This document shows, in pieces, positions 31,146 to 39,829 of a stretch of DNA of 53,229 nt. The stretch comes from Candidatus Woesearchaeota archaeon (GTDB lineage: Archaea; Nanobdellota; Nanobdellia; SCGC-AAA011-G17; JAGVZY01): the NCBI GenBank assembly GCA_018302225.1, contig JAGVZY010000008.1, forward strand, positions 1 to 53,229. Reading direction: 5' to 3'. Below the pieces are notes generated by a model. The model saw nothing but the letters and a program-made list of their open reading frames with translations. It was not told the DNA's origin and did no database searches. Made by a program: the position numbers and the translations under genes. The first letter of the stretch is position 1. The number at the start of each line of letters is the position of its first letter.

Positions 31146-32978
31146 ATGAAAAATCTAAAAGATTATAACCAAAATAATATATTTTGGAAGGATTTTGTAA
31201 ATCTTCCTGGAAACCCTTATAAGTTGGATAAAGGTTTGGATGATTTTAAATGTTTATTCTTATTTCCTACTAAGAAGGGCGATTTTTCCAAAGACTATTA
31301 TCCTAATCCCCTAGGAAATATGGCTTCATTAGTTAGAATGAATAAAGGCGAAGCAGAAATTTCTATTCAAGATATTAATGAATATACTTCTGAAAAATTC
31401 AAAGGATATGACTTAATAGCCTTTTATCCGATGGTTGCTTCTTTGTCTAAAATGACTGAAATGTCAGATAAAATAAAAAAAGATAATCCTAATTCAAAAA
31501 TCTGTTTTTTTAATTCAGATCAACATCAACATGAAATGCTTTTATGCAATCCAACTGCAAAAGAATTTGGAATTAAAATGATGGAGAAGCATTCTTCAAT
31601 AGACTATGTTTTAGTTGGTGAAGCTGAAAAATCATTTATTGATTTGTGTGATAAATTAAATAATAAAAAAGATAATTTTGAAAATCTTGCATCTTGCTTG
31701 TATAGAAAAGAAGGAAAAATTCAGATTTCAAAAAATTCAATTAAACCTGTTGATTTTAAATATTTACCTTTTCAATCAAGAGACTTTCTTGAAACAACTA
31801 TTTCTTCTGAGGGAATTAATTTAAGCTCTCCAAGAATCCAGTCAAGTAGAGGTTGTGTATCTGGATGTTATTATTGTACTGAATCTAGTGCAAATATTAC
31901 ACCGGGAGGTAGAAAGATTCCTTTGTTGATGAGAGATATAGATAAATTTGTTGATGAAATTGAATTATTGTATCAAAACTATGGTGTTGTATTTTTTAAT
32001 GTTATAGATAGTTCATTTGAAGGTTCTGGAAGTGCAGGAATTAGAAGAATGAGTCAATTTTTTGATGAAATAAAAGAAAGAAATATTCAGGCTTCATTTA
32101 AAGTGCATTTAAGAGCTGAAACTGTTAAAAAGTTGGATGATTTATATTTAGATAATTTAAAAGAATCAGGTGTTGATATTATTGGGCTTGGACCGGAATC
32201 TTGTTTAGAAAAAGAATTAAAATCTTATAAAAAAATAGCAACTATAGAAGAAAGTGTAAATAGTATGCAAAGACTGAGAAAAGAGGATAAATTCTTTGTT
32301 ATCCCGGGATATATTATGTTTACACCCATTTTGGAATTAGATGACCTTCCTAAGAAATTAGATTTCTTAAAAAAAATAGGTTATGGATGGGATTATTTAA
32401 ATTTAGCAAATAATATTCTTGTTTTTCCCGGGACAAAATATCATGAATTTCTTAAATCTAAAGACTTGGTTGTTGAAACTGCTGAATTAGCCCCATTAAT
32501 AAAATATAAATTTGAAGATTCAAGAGTTGAAGATGTTGCAAAAGCAATTAATAATCTCAAAATAATCTGTCCAGAAACCATAAAAACACATAATTTAATT
32601 TATGACTCTATGAATATAGTAAGCAGATTTAAAAATAAGATGAATAAACATCTTAAACAAAATGAAAAAGCATTCTATGATTTTAAAGCGAGTTTAGATA
32701 AAATCTTAAATGAAGTTCAAGAAACTTATAGTTCATTTTTTATGAATTCTATTGATTTAGCTAGAGCTGGAATGCAAGAAAGGAAATTAGACTTAATTAC
32801 TCAAGATATAACAAATAAATTTCCTGCATTTATGAAAAGAACAGATGATAATATAAAGAAGTTTATTTCTGACTGCGAGGATAAAAATCTTTCAACAAGT
32901 AAATTATATTTGAAAACTTGGATGTCTTTAGTTTATACTCAAGAAAATACAACCGGTGGAAAAATTAATGGGAAATGA
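31146..32978 (+). CDS. B12-binding-type radical SAM enzyme, 610 aa
   Basis: Start at ATG 31146, just after the previous stop; an upstream TTG is in frame. The N-terminal 200 residues have the Rossmann-like pattern of a cobalamin-binding domain (Leu-Ile-Ala-Phe-Tyr-Pro ... Val-Leu-Val-Gly-Glu-Ala-Glu), but I see no clear DxHxxG, so B12 may not be ligated in the usual way. Radical SAM cysteines are at 237, 241 and 244 (CVSGCYYC), followed by a TIM barrel with Gly-Leu-Gly-Pro-Glu-Ser. A helical C-terminal extension (about 430-610) is unusual. B12 radical SAM enzymes often methylate unactivated carbons or rearrange skeletons. Confidence 0.78.
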   Translation: MKNLKDYNQNNIFWKDFVNLPGNPYKLDKGLDDFKCLFLFPTKKGDFSKDYYPNPLGNMASLVRMNKGEAEISIQDINEYTSEKFKGYDLIAFYPMVASLSKMTEMSDKIKKDNPNSKICFFNSDQHQHEMLLCNPTAKEFGIKMMEKHSSIDYVLVGEAEKSFIDLCDKLNNKKDNFENLASCLYRKEGKIQISKNSIKPVDFKYLPFQSRDFLETTISSEGINLSSPRIQSSRGCVSGCYYCTESSANITPGGRKIPLLMRDIDKFVDEIELLYQNYGVVFFNVIDSSFEGSGSAGIRRMSQFFDEIKERNIQASFKVHLRAETVKKLDDLYLDNLKESGVDIIGLGPESCLEKELKSYKKIATIEESVNSMQRLRKEDKFFVIPGYIMFTPILELDDLPKKLDFLKKIGYGWDYLNLANNILVFPGTKYHEFLKSKDLVVETAELAPLIKYKFEDSRVEDVAKAINNLKIICPETIKTHNLIYDSMNIVSRFKNKMNKHLKQNEKAFYDFKASLDKILNEVQETYSSFFMNSIDLARAGMQERKLDLITQDITNKFPAFMKRTDDNIKKFISDCEDKNLSTSKLYLKTWMSLVYTQENTTGGKINGK

Positions 32979-34068
32979 ACTTTGGAATCAACCAACTAAA
33001 TTAGGGAAGTATGAATTGAAGAATAAAATAGTCTATCCTCCTATAGGAAGAAGTTGGGGGGATTTAAATGGAAATATCACAAATAGAGTATATTCTTGTT
33101 ACAAAAATTTAGCAGAAGGTGGCTGTGGTATGATTGTTGTTGAAGGTACTACGGTTTCTCCTGATGGAAAAGGATCCAAACGAACCTTGGGATTATATAA
33201 TCAAACTCATTTAGACGGGTTAAAAAAAATATCTAATGTGATAAAACAAAATAAATGTCTTGCTTCAATCCAATTATTACACGCTGGAGGTCAAGCTAAT
33301 CCTATATTTACAGGTTATGAACCTAAATCACCATCTAAAATGGACAAAACTATGACTGGAACAGGATATGCTTCAAGAGAATTAACAGTTGAAGAAATAA
33401 AAGAAATACTTAACCATTTTGTTGATTCAGCATTGCTTGCTGATAAAGCAGGATTTCAGGCAGTAGAATTACATCTGGCACATGGTTATCTTTTACACGA
33501 ATTTCTTTCTGAACACACTAATAAACGAAATGATAATTATGGTGGAAATTTAGAAAATAGAATGAGACTAATAACTGAAATTATTTCTGAAATTAAAAAG
33601 AATTCCAATATTCTAATAGGTGTTAGAATTTCTGGAGAGGATTATATTCCTGATGGTATAAATAAAAAAGTAAATAAAGAAATTTTACCTATATTAGAAA
33701 AAGTAGGTGTTGAGTATTTTAGTGTAACTGCAGGTATTTATGAAACAAGCAAGATAAAACATCTAGCATTAAAAGAAGGAAAATTCTTTGAATATTCTAA
33801 GGATATTAAAAAAATGATAAATAAGCCTGTAATAAGTGTTGGAAAGATTTTGGATTTGAATCAAGCTGAAAAACACTTACAAAATGAAGATTGCGACTTA
33901 GTTGCGATAGGTAGAGGTTTAATTGCTGATCCCCATATGATTAACAAATTTATGAAAGGAGAAAATTATAATTTTTGCTTAGAGTGTGATGGATGCAGAT
34001 ATTTAGCTATGGGCAAAGAAAGTTTGGAATGCCCGTTTGATGAAGATTTGGAGAATAGATTGGAATGA
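32968..34068 (+). CDS. Old yellow enzyme-family flavoprotein
   Basis: FMN-dependent TIM-barrel oxidoreductase. Start at ATG 32968 behind GGTGGA, overlapping the previous gene by 11 nt. Diagnostic motifs are Leu-Leu-His-Ala-Gly-Gly-Gln, then His-Leu-Ala-His-Gly-Tyr-Leu-Leu followed by Asn-Asp-Asn-Tyr-Gly-Gly-Asn and Asn-Arg-Met-Arg, and a phosphate-binding Ala-Ile-Gly-Arg-Gly. The C-terminus has Cys-x2-Cys-x2-Cys and a fourth Cys 12 residues later, placed as in the 4Fe-4S site of 2,4-dienoyl-CoA reductases, but the FAD/NAD domain of that family is missing. It probably reduces an activated C=C or similar intermediate of the pathway. Confidence 0.85.
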   Translation: MGNELWNQPTKLGKYELKNKIVYPPIGRSWGDLNGNITNRVYSCYKNLAEGGCGMIVVEGTTVSPDGKGSKRTLGLYNQTHLDGLKKISNVIKQNKCLASIQLLHAGGQANPIFTGYEPKSPSKMDKTMTGTGYASRELTVEEIKEILNHFVDSALLADKAGFQAVELHLAHGYLLHEFLSEHTNKRNDNYGGNLENRMRLITEIISEIKKNSNILIGVRISGEDYIPDGINKKVNKEILPILEKVGVEYFSVTAGIYETSKIKHLALKEGKFFEYSKDIKKMINKPVISVGKILDLNQAEKHLQNEDCDLVAIGRGLIADPHMINKFMKGENYNFCLECDGCRYLAMGKESLECPFDEDLENRLE

Positions 34069-34910
34069 AATTAGAAAATAAGGTTGCAATTATAACTGGT
34101 GGAAGTGGTGGAATTGGTAGCGAGATTGCTAAAAGTTTTTTAGAAGAAGGTGCCCAGGTAATTATTACTTATAGGTCTGAAGAAAAAGTAAAAAAAATTT
34201 TAAGAGATTTAAAAGAGCATTACAAATCAGGTCGTCTTGATTGTGTTCCCTTGGATATTACTAAAGAAAAAGAAATTAAAGAGGTAATCGAATATGTTTC
34301 TGAAAGAAATACTGGAATTGATATTTTAGTTAATGCTGCTGCAACTCAACTTCCTATTGGAGAATTTAAGGATTTAAAAACTGAAGATATTCTAAATGGG
34401 ATTCAAACTAATTTTACAGGTACAATTTTATTTTGTAAATATGCTTTACCTTATTTAACTGAAAGCAAAAATGGTAAAATAATTAATTTTTCTGGTGGAG
34501 GTTCTTTATACCCTCGACCTAATTTTTCTATATATGGTGCCATGAAAACAGCAATTATTAGATTTAGTGAAACTTTAGCTGAGGAAGTAAGAAGATATAA
34601 TATTGATATTAATGTTATTGCACCTGGTGCCATAAATACTAATATGGTTGATGAAATTATAAAAGCAGGAAATTTAGCGGGTTCAAATGAATTAAAAAAA
34701 GCAAAAGAGATTCAACAAGGTAATGGCAATTCTCCTCAAGTAGTCGCAGATTTAGCTGTATTCTTAGCCTCTGAAGAATCTAAAGGTATTACAGGTAAGT
34801 TAATTAGTGCACCCTATGATAATTGGAGATCTTTGAATAAAGAAAGTTCTTCGCTATACACTTTAAGAAGGATAGATGGTAAAAACTATTTTGAGGGAAA
34901 AAATGACTGA
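34065..34910 (+). CDS. Short-chain dehydrogenase/reductase
   Basis: Classical SDR: cofactor loop TGGSGGIG (11-18), Asn-Ala-Ala (90-92), catalytic Ser143, Tyr157 and Lys161 (Tyr-Gly-Ala-Met-Lys), and Ile-Ala-Pro-Gly-Ala-Ile-Asn-Thr. Arg37 after strand 2 favours NADP. The C-terminal 40 residues extend beyond the usual end. ATGA overlap with the flavoprotein gene indicates coupled translation. It likely oxidises or reduces a carbonyl of the same metabolite. Confidence 0.88.
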   Translation: MKLENKVAIITGGSGGIGSEIAKSFLEEGAQVIITYRSEEKVKKILRDLKEHYKSGRLDCVPLDITKEKEIKEVIEYVSERNTGIDILVNAAATQLPIGEFKDLKTEDILNGIQTNFTGTILFCKYALPYLTESKNGKIINFSGGGSLYPRPNFSIYGAMKTAIIRFSETLAEEVRRYNIDINVIAPGAINTNMVDEIIKAGNLAGSNELKKAKEIQQGNGNSPQVVADLAVFLASEESKGITGKLISAPYDNWRSLNKESSSLYTLRRIDGKNYFEGKND

Positions 34911-35784
34911 AAATTTAATAATTAAAAGTTCATATTCTAAATTAGTAAATGGAAGTCTAAAATCTAATTATGGTGATTTAATAATAAGTACTGTATTAAC
35001 TAACTGTATTGGTGATGAATTTATTTGGTTTACTAATAAAGATTCTAAACAATTATTAAAATATTTTATTGATGAAAAAAGGATAATTACTAGTTTAGAT
35101 GAATTATCTAATATAAAAAAGGATTTTAATTTTAATAAAATTTATAATATTGATAACTATGTTTGTAATCAAAGTTTATTTGAAAAAATAAAAGGTGTTT
35201 GGAAAGGTTATATTTGGGATGGGATGGATTTAAAACCTGAAAATGCAATAATCAATTCTAGAACACCTTATGTTTCAATGACCACTAAAAAATCTTTACA
35301 AGAAACATTAGTAGAGGGGATGGGATTTAAGTGGGAAAAACAAGACTATCCTCTGCCTAAATTAAAAGCTGAAGAAAAGTTTGACATAGGATTAAATTAT
35401 GGTGTTCAGAAAGAATGGACGTCTAAGCAGTGGTCAATGGAAAACTGGGAAAATCTTGCAAAAATACTTGAAAAAGAGTTTACTGTTTCATGGCAGCAAG
35501 GTTTAAATAATTTTGATGAATATATAAATTGGTTAAATTCGTGTAAATTAATCATAAGCTGTGAAACTTTGGGATTGCATTTAGCATCTGCATTGAGGAA
35601 AAAAGTAATTACTCTTTCAGGGCCAATAGAAAATAAAGAATATCCATATGATAGGTTAACTTTAATAAAACCTTTTCCAAAGGGTTGTATGCCTTGTGAT
35701 TCACCTACGTGTGTAACTAATGAAAATTGTTTAAATGAGATAACACCTGAGCTAGTAAAAAAGAAAGTTTTAGAAATAATTTAA
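34903..35784 (+). CDS. GT9 (heptosyltransferase-family) glycosyltransferase 1
   Basis: Start at ATG 34903 after GAGGG, overlapping the SDR by 8 nt; an in-frame ATG at 34876 lacks a ribosome-binding site. The C-terminal half carries the GT9 pattern: Lys-Gln-Trp-Ser ... Trp-Glu-Asn-Leu, the Trp-Leu-Asn-Ser-Cys-Lys-Leu-Ile-Ile-Ser-Cys-Glu-Thr donor-site loop, His-Leu-Ala-Ser-Ala-Leu, Leu-Ser-Gly-Pro, and a cluster of four Cys near the C-terminus. GT9 enzymes use ADP-heptose or related donors. It is the glycan-transfer step closest to the radical-SAM/TPP genes. Confidence 0.78.
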   Translation: MTENLIIKSSYSKLVNGSLKSNYGDLIISTVLTNCIGDEFIWFTNKDSKQLLKYFIDEKRIITSLDELSNIKKDFNFNKIYNIDNYVCNQSLFEKIKGVWKGYIWDGMDLKPENAIINSRTPYVSMTTKKSLQETLVEGMGFKWEKQDYPLPKLKAEEKFDIGLNYGVQKEWTSKQWSMENWENLAKILEKEFTVSWQQGLNNFDEYINWLNSCKLIISCETLGLHLASALRKKVITLSGPIENKEYPYDRLTLIKPFPKGCMPCDSPTCVTNENCLNEITPELVKKKVLEII

Positions 35785-35803
35785 AAATAGAGAGAGATGT
35801 AAT

Positions 35804-36685
35804 ATGAAAGAGAGTTTAATAAAAATACCTGAAGAGTATACTTATATAGCTGCATTTCTAACTTTAAGATGTAATTTAAGTTGTGAATTTTGTTTAAATG
35901 CGTTTGATGGAGATTTTAGTAGAAAAAGAGAAGAGATTTCCGGTGAAGAATGGGTTAAAGCATTAAATAAATTGGAACCTAAAAAAGATATCCCTATTAC
36001 TTTAAGTGGCGGGGAACCTGCATTACACCAAGATTTTATTTATATTATAAATAATTTAAAAAAAGAACTAAATATAGATATTTTAACGAATTTGTATTGG
36101 GATGAAAAAAGATTTGATAAGTTTATAAAAAATGTTGATCCGAACAGACTGAAAAGAGATTCTCCTTACGCTTCTATACGTGCAAGTTATCATCCTAGTC
36201 AGATGGATATATTTAAACTTGTAAAAAATGCAAAGAGATTGCAAGATGCAGGATTTAGTGTGGGAATATGGTCTGTATTATATCCTAGTCCTGAACAATT
36301 AGGCAAAATAAATGAAGCTCAATTTGTTTGTAAGAATGAAGGAATAGATTTTAGATTGAAAGAATTTGTTGGAATTTATAAAAATGAAGAGTATGGAAAC
36401 TTTTCTAAGTATAAAAATTCAGCATTTCAAGAAAGTTCTAAAGATTGTCTTTGTAGAATTAAGGAATTAATAATTGGGCCAAATGGAAGTGTTTACAAAT
36501 GTCATAGAGATTTGTATGCTAAAGAAAATGAGCTTATAAAAATAAAAGATAAAAATTTCAATGTAGAATATAAATTTAGAGAGTGTAACCAATATGGGCA
36601 ATGTCATCCTTGTGATGTTAAAGTAAAAACAAATTCTAAGCAAAATTTAGGTTATTGTAGTGTCGAGATAAATGATATAAATTAA
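35804..36685 (+). CDS. Radical SAM/SPASM enzyme C
   Basis: Radical SAM motif Cys23-x3-Cys27-x2-Cys30, then Leu-Ser-Gly-Gly-Glu-Pro-Ala-Leu (GGEP motif, SAM binding). The C-terminal region has several cysteines (Cys-Leu-Cys, Cys-His-Arg, Cys-Asn-Gln-Tyr-Gly-Gln-Cys-His-Pro-Cys) consistent with an auxiliary cluster. It is not close to enzymes A and B. It is 19 nt downstream of GT9 with AGAGAG before the ATG, so it is probably the last gene of the operon. It is convergent with the next GT9 gene, with a 4-nt overlap. Confidence 0.83.
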   Translation: MKESLIKIPEEYTYIAAFLTLRCNLSCEFCLNAFDGDFSRKREEISGEEWVKALNKLEPKKDIPITLSGGEPALHQDFIYIINNLKKELNIDILTNLYWDEKRFDKFIKNVDPNRLKRDSPYASIRASYHPSQMDIFKLVKNAKRLQDAGFSVGIWSVLYPSPEQLGKINEAQFVCKNEGIDFRLKEFVGIYKNEEYGNFSKYKNSAFQESSKDCLCRIKELIIGPNGSVYKCHRDLYAKENELIKIKDKNFNVEYKFRECNQYGQCHPCDVKVKTNSKQNLGYCSVEINDIN

Positions 36686-37650
36686 CATTTTAATAATTTT
36701 TTTGTCTCTTCAAAAACTTGTTCTGGGGAAATGAAATCCATGCAAGAAGTAATATGTGGAGTATAGGTGCATTTAGACTTAAAACAAGGGATACAATCAT
36801 AATCTCTTGCAGTTATTGCTTTACCCTTACCATAGAAACAAATTTCACTTGAAGGTGTTGGTCCGAATAAACCTATTGCAGGTTTATTTAATGCAATAGC
36901 TAAATGTAGACCCAAACTATCATTACTTACGAGAGCTTTTGATGAATTTATCCAATCCATATAAGAATATAAATTGTTTAAAACTTCTTTATTTTGTTTA
37001 TCTTGTCTTGTTACTTTATATCCCTCTTTAGTAAGCATATCTTCTAATTCATTCCACTTATTTAAGTTCCATTGTTTATTTGGCCATTTTTCACCAACAA
37101 GGATATTTAATCCTACATCATTTATGACTTCACTTTTAGGATTGTAACCTAAAATATATTTTTCATTGTTCCATTTTTTTCCAATAACTTCGTACATTAA
37201 CTCTTGAGCATATTTTGAATTTTCCTTTTTAAGTGTTTGATCTGAGCATACTGCTAATACTTCTGCAGCACGTTCATAAGCTTCTGATTTTCCTGTAGAT
37301 TTGTCAAATCTAAATCCATGCTTTTGCCAAGCATCAATTTTATCTACTAAAGCACATATCCCAGGAATTTTTTCTAGATTAATAACTGTATCAAAAATTT
37401 CTGCTTCTAGTTGTAAAACAGTTGTAAAATCATAAGGCAATATTTTAGTTATGTAAGGATTTCCTTTTAAGAGGGGTATACCTACTTCGTCTGTAACCCA
37501 ATAAACTGTTTGATCTTTAAACGGGTGTAAAAGAACTGTAGTTCTTAATATATCTCCTAAACTTACTTTTCTTGTATTTGTTTCTTGATCTAAAAATTCT
37601 GAATAACCTGTTTTAAGTATCAAAATCTTCTGTTTACTCTCTTTTTGCAT
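36682..37650 (-). CDS. GT9 (heptosyltransferase-family) glycosyltransferase 2
   Basis: Two Rossmann-like halves. The donor half shows Glu-Lys-Trp-Pro-Asn-Lys-Gln-Trp, Trp-Ile-Asn-Ser-Ser-Lys-Ala-Leu-Val-Ser-Asn-Asp-Ser-Leu-Gly-Leu-His-Leu-Ala, and Gly-Leu-Phe-Gly-Pro-Thr-Pro-Ser, the standard GT9 sequence, then Cys-Ile-Pro-Cys. Complete at 322 aa. Transcribed against the radical-SAM operon from a TATA-like box about 22 nt upstream of its ATG. The donor may be ADP-heptose or a derivative; no heptose biosynthesis gene is recognisable in this window. Confidence 0.83.
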   Translation of the reverse strand: MQKESKQKILILKTGYSEFLDQETNTRKVSLGDILRTTVLLHPFKDQTVYWVTDEVGIPLLKGNPYITKILPYDFTTVLQLEAEIFDTVINLEKIPGICALVDKIDAWQKHGFRFDKSTGKSEAYERAAEVLAVCSDQTLKKENSKYAQELMYEVIGKKWNNEKYILGYNPKSEVINDVGLNILVGEKWPNKQWNLNKWNELEDMLTKEGYKVTRQDKQNKEVLNNLYSYMDWINSSKALVSNDSLGLHLAIALNKPAIGLFGPTPSSEICFYGKGKAITARDYDCIPCFKSKCTYTPHITSCMDFISPEQVFEETKKLLKC

Positions 37651-37704
37651 GAGCTTTGATAAATCCTAGGGTTTTTAAAATTTTCCAGTCTGAGCTATTA
37701 AAGG

Positions 37705-37761
37705 TTTATAAAGGACGTAAAGAGTTTATAAATCAAAGAAGAACTAAAGAAAAGTTTATAA
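37705..37761 (+). promoter_or_regulatory. Three tandem TATA-like boxes before a GT2 gene
   Basis: GTTTATAA occurs three times, with cores at 37705-37711, 37725-37731 and 37755-37761, spaced 20 and 30 bp. The last is 28 nt from ATG 37786, the leaderless distance; the others would give longer leaders. Confidence 0.45.
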
Positions 37762-37785
37762 GATGCAACAAAAGGTTCATTAAAT

Positions 37786-38523
37786 ATGAAAAGTATTTCG
37801 ATATTAATTCCATGTTATAATGAAGAAAAAAATCTTGCTAATACAGTAAATACTACTGAGAAATCCTTAAAGGGGATTATTTCAGATTATGAACTTCTAA
37901 TCTTTAATGATTGTAGTAAAGATAAAACTGGTGAAATTGCAGATCAACTAGCTAAACAAAATAATAAGATAAAAGTTTTTCATAACTCTACTAACAAAGG
38001 TCTAGGTTATAATTATATTAAAGGTATTGAAGTTGCAAGCAAAGAATATTTTATGTTAATTCCAGGAGATGATGATATTCCTGAAAATGAAATTAGAGAA
38101 ATATTAAAATATGTTGATAAAGCTGAAATTATTAATCCTTATTTTACAAACCCTTATGAAACAAGACACTTTAATAGAGTTATTCTTTCAAAAGCATTTG
38201 TACATTTTATGAATATTATTATGGGCCTTGACTTAAATTATTATACTGGCCCTGTAGTGCATAAAACTGAACTATTAAAAAAATTAGATATTAAAACCTA
38301 TAGTTTTGCTTATCAAGTGGAAATTTTGGTAAAACTTCTCAAATCAGGTCATAGTTTTATGGAAGTTGGAATTGCTCAAACTGGTAAAGGAACAGGACAT
38401 TCTCATTTTTACACTTATAAAAATATAAGCGGTATATTAAAAAGTATTTTTGATATGATTTGGACAATTAAATTCAAAGAAAGAAAGAAATATAATAAAA
38501 AACCTGTAAGAATAAAAAGTTAA
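37786..38523 (+). CDS. GT2 glycosyltransferase (DPM1-like)
   Basis: GT2 fold with Ile-Pro-Cys-Tyr-Asn-Glu-Glu, Phe-Asn-Asp-Cys-Ser-Lys-Asp and the DxD in Pro-Gly-Asp-Asp-Asp. The mid-region has Tyr-Thr-Gly-Pro-Val-Val-His and a DPM-like Tyr-Gln-Val-Glu-Ile-Leu-Val-Lys. There are no obvious membrane helices apart from a hydrophobic stretch near residues 140-150. Monocistronic, with three TATA-like boxes upstream. Confidence 0.8.
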   Translation: MKSISILIPCYNEEKNLANTVNTTEKSLKGIISDYELLIFNDCSKDKTGEIADQLAKQNNKIKVFHNSTNKGLGYNYIKGIEVASKEYFMLIPGDDDIPENEIREILKYVDKAEIINPYFTNPYETRHFNRVILSKAFVHFMNIIMGLDLNYYTGPVVHKTELLKKLDIKTYSFAYQVEILVKLLKSGHSFMEVGIAQTGKGTGHSHFYTYKNISGILKSIFDMIWTIKFKERKKYNKKPVRIKS

Positions 38524-38525
38524 AA

Positions 38526-39767
38526 CTATTTCTTAAATTCACTAATTAATTCATTTACAGAATTAATTATTTCTTCCTTTTTTTTATCTCCATAAGGATA
38601 AGGAATTTCAAAATAAGGTGTTGGATTTTTCATATATTCAGACCAATAATCTTTTTTATAAAAACCGTCTCTCAACAAAGAAGTATAGTATTCTGTATCG
38701 GGCTCTGGAAAAAGCATATTAAAATAAGGAAATTTTATACCTAAATCTCTTATTTTTTGTGGAAGCTGTTTAGTATAATCTAAAGGCTGAACAGGTGCAC
38801 CTATAATAAAATATCCTAAAATATCTATATTATACTTTCCAAGCGTATTGCAAAACTTGTCTATATGTTTTACTCTTACTGGTTTTCTAAAGAATTTTAA
38901 AATATTATCATCTAAAGCTTCTATACCTACATGAATTCTTTTGAAATTGTGTGAAGCTAGCCTTTGAGTCATATAATCACTCATTCTGGCTTCTCCTCTA
39001 CCACTCCATTCTACATTAAGGTTATTTTTTTCCATTTCATCTAAAACTTGGTTTAAATATTTTTCATTGGTGTTGAAATTATCATCGAGGAAATGTACAC
39101 TTTCAGAACCTAAGGATATTAGATACTTCATTTCTTCAATTATTTTTTCTGGATCTTTTCTTTGAACTTTTTTTTCTTGAACATTACAAAAATTACATCT
39201 ATTTGGACAACCTACACTACTAAACATAGGTAATCTATTTTTTGATTTAAATAAAACAAATTCTTTTGGAAAATAAGCTTCAATATCTAAAAAGTCTCTT
39301 CTGGGAAAATTAATTTCATTTATAATAGTATTACAATTAATAATTCCTTTTTGTGAGACTTTAATAGACTTATTAAATTCCTTATCTGCCAAAGAACCTA
39401 CAAAAACTGCATCAGCCCCATTTTCTAAAATTTGATTTGCATAATTTGTTGCATGCGGGCCACCAACTGCTTTATAAGGTGCAGAAGTAGATTTTAAAAT
39501 TTTATTTAAAGCATAAACTCTTCTTGTAACTGCAGAAATACCCAAAACATCAGGATTTTCTTTTTCTATTTGATTTATGGTTTCTTCTATTGTCCAACCT
39601 TCACTTGGTGGATCTAATAATTTAATATCATATTCTTTTGAAAGATTTGAGGCTAATGATAAAATTCCCAAAGGAAGATACTTTACTGCAGTAGGTTGAA
39701 AATGCTTTGGAGTTGTCCAATTAACAAACTCTCCTTCGGTAGGCAAAGTGGTTAATAAGACTTTCAT
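38526..39767 (-). CDS. B12-binding-type radical SAM enzyme (BchE-like)
   Basis: Residues 1-135 form a cobalamin-type Rossmann domain with Pro-Leu-Gly-Ile-Leu-Ser-Leu-Ala and Val-Gly-Gly-Pro-His (102-106). Radical SAM cysteines at 187, 191 and 194 (CPNRCNFC) head a barrel containing His-Val-Gly-Ile-Glu-Ala. ATG 39767 is used; TTG 39779 is in frame and lies 24 nt from the shared TATA, so it could be the leaderless start. Members of this class perform C- or P-methylations and cyclisations. It is divergent from the GlcNAc-1-P-transferase-like gene. Confidence 0.82.
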   Translation of the reverse strand: MKVLLTTLPTEGEFVNWTTPKHFQPTAVKYLPLGILSLASNLSKEYDIKLLDPPSEGWTIEETINQIEKENPDVLGISAVTRRVYALNKILKSTSAPYKAVGGPHATNYANQILENGADAVFVGSLADKEFNKSIKVSQKGIINCNTIINEINFPRRDFLDIEAYFPKEFVLFKSKNRLPMFSSVGCPNRCNFCNVQEKKVQRKDPEKIIEEMKYLISLGSESVHFLDDNFNTNEKYLNQVLDEMEKNNLNVEWSGRGEARMSDYMTQRLASHNFKRIHVGIEALDDNILKFFRKPVRVKHIDKFCNTLGKYNIDILGYFIIGAPVQPLDYTKQLPQKIRDLGIKFPYFNMLFPEPDTEYYTSLLRDGFYKKDYWSEYMKNPTPYFEIPYPYGDKKKEEIINSVNELISEFKK

Positions 39768-39798
39768 TTTATAATCCAACCTACTTTAATCAAAAAGG

Positions 39799-39807
39799 TT
39801 TAAAAAT
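39799..39807 (+). promoter_or_regulatory. TATA box of the GT4-family transferase gene, near-symmetric
   Basis: TTTAAAAAT centred 27 nt upstream of ATG 39830. Read on the other strand it is about 24-36 nt from the candidate starts of the divergent radical SAM gene, so it may serve both. Confidence 0.45.
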
Positions 39808-39829
39808 AGTATGGTCGTTTTTAGGTTTA

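Noticed and set aside
27750-36685. RiPP (peptide-modifying) locus interpretation of the SPASM radical SAM genes
   Set aside because: No short precursor ORF, RRE domain, protease or exporter nearby, while glycosyltransferases and metabolic enzymes surround them.
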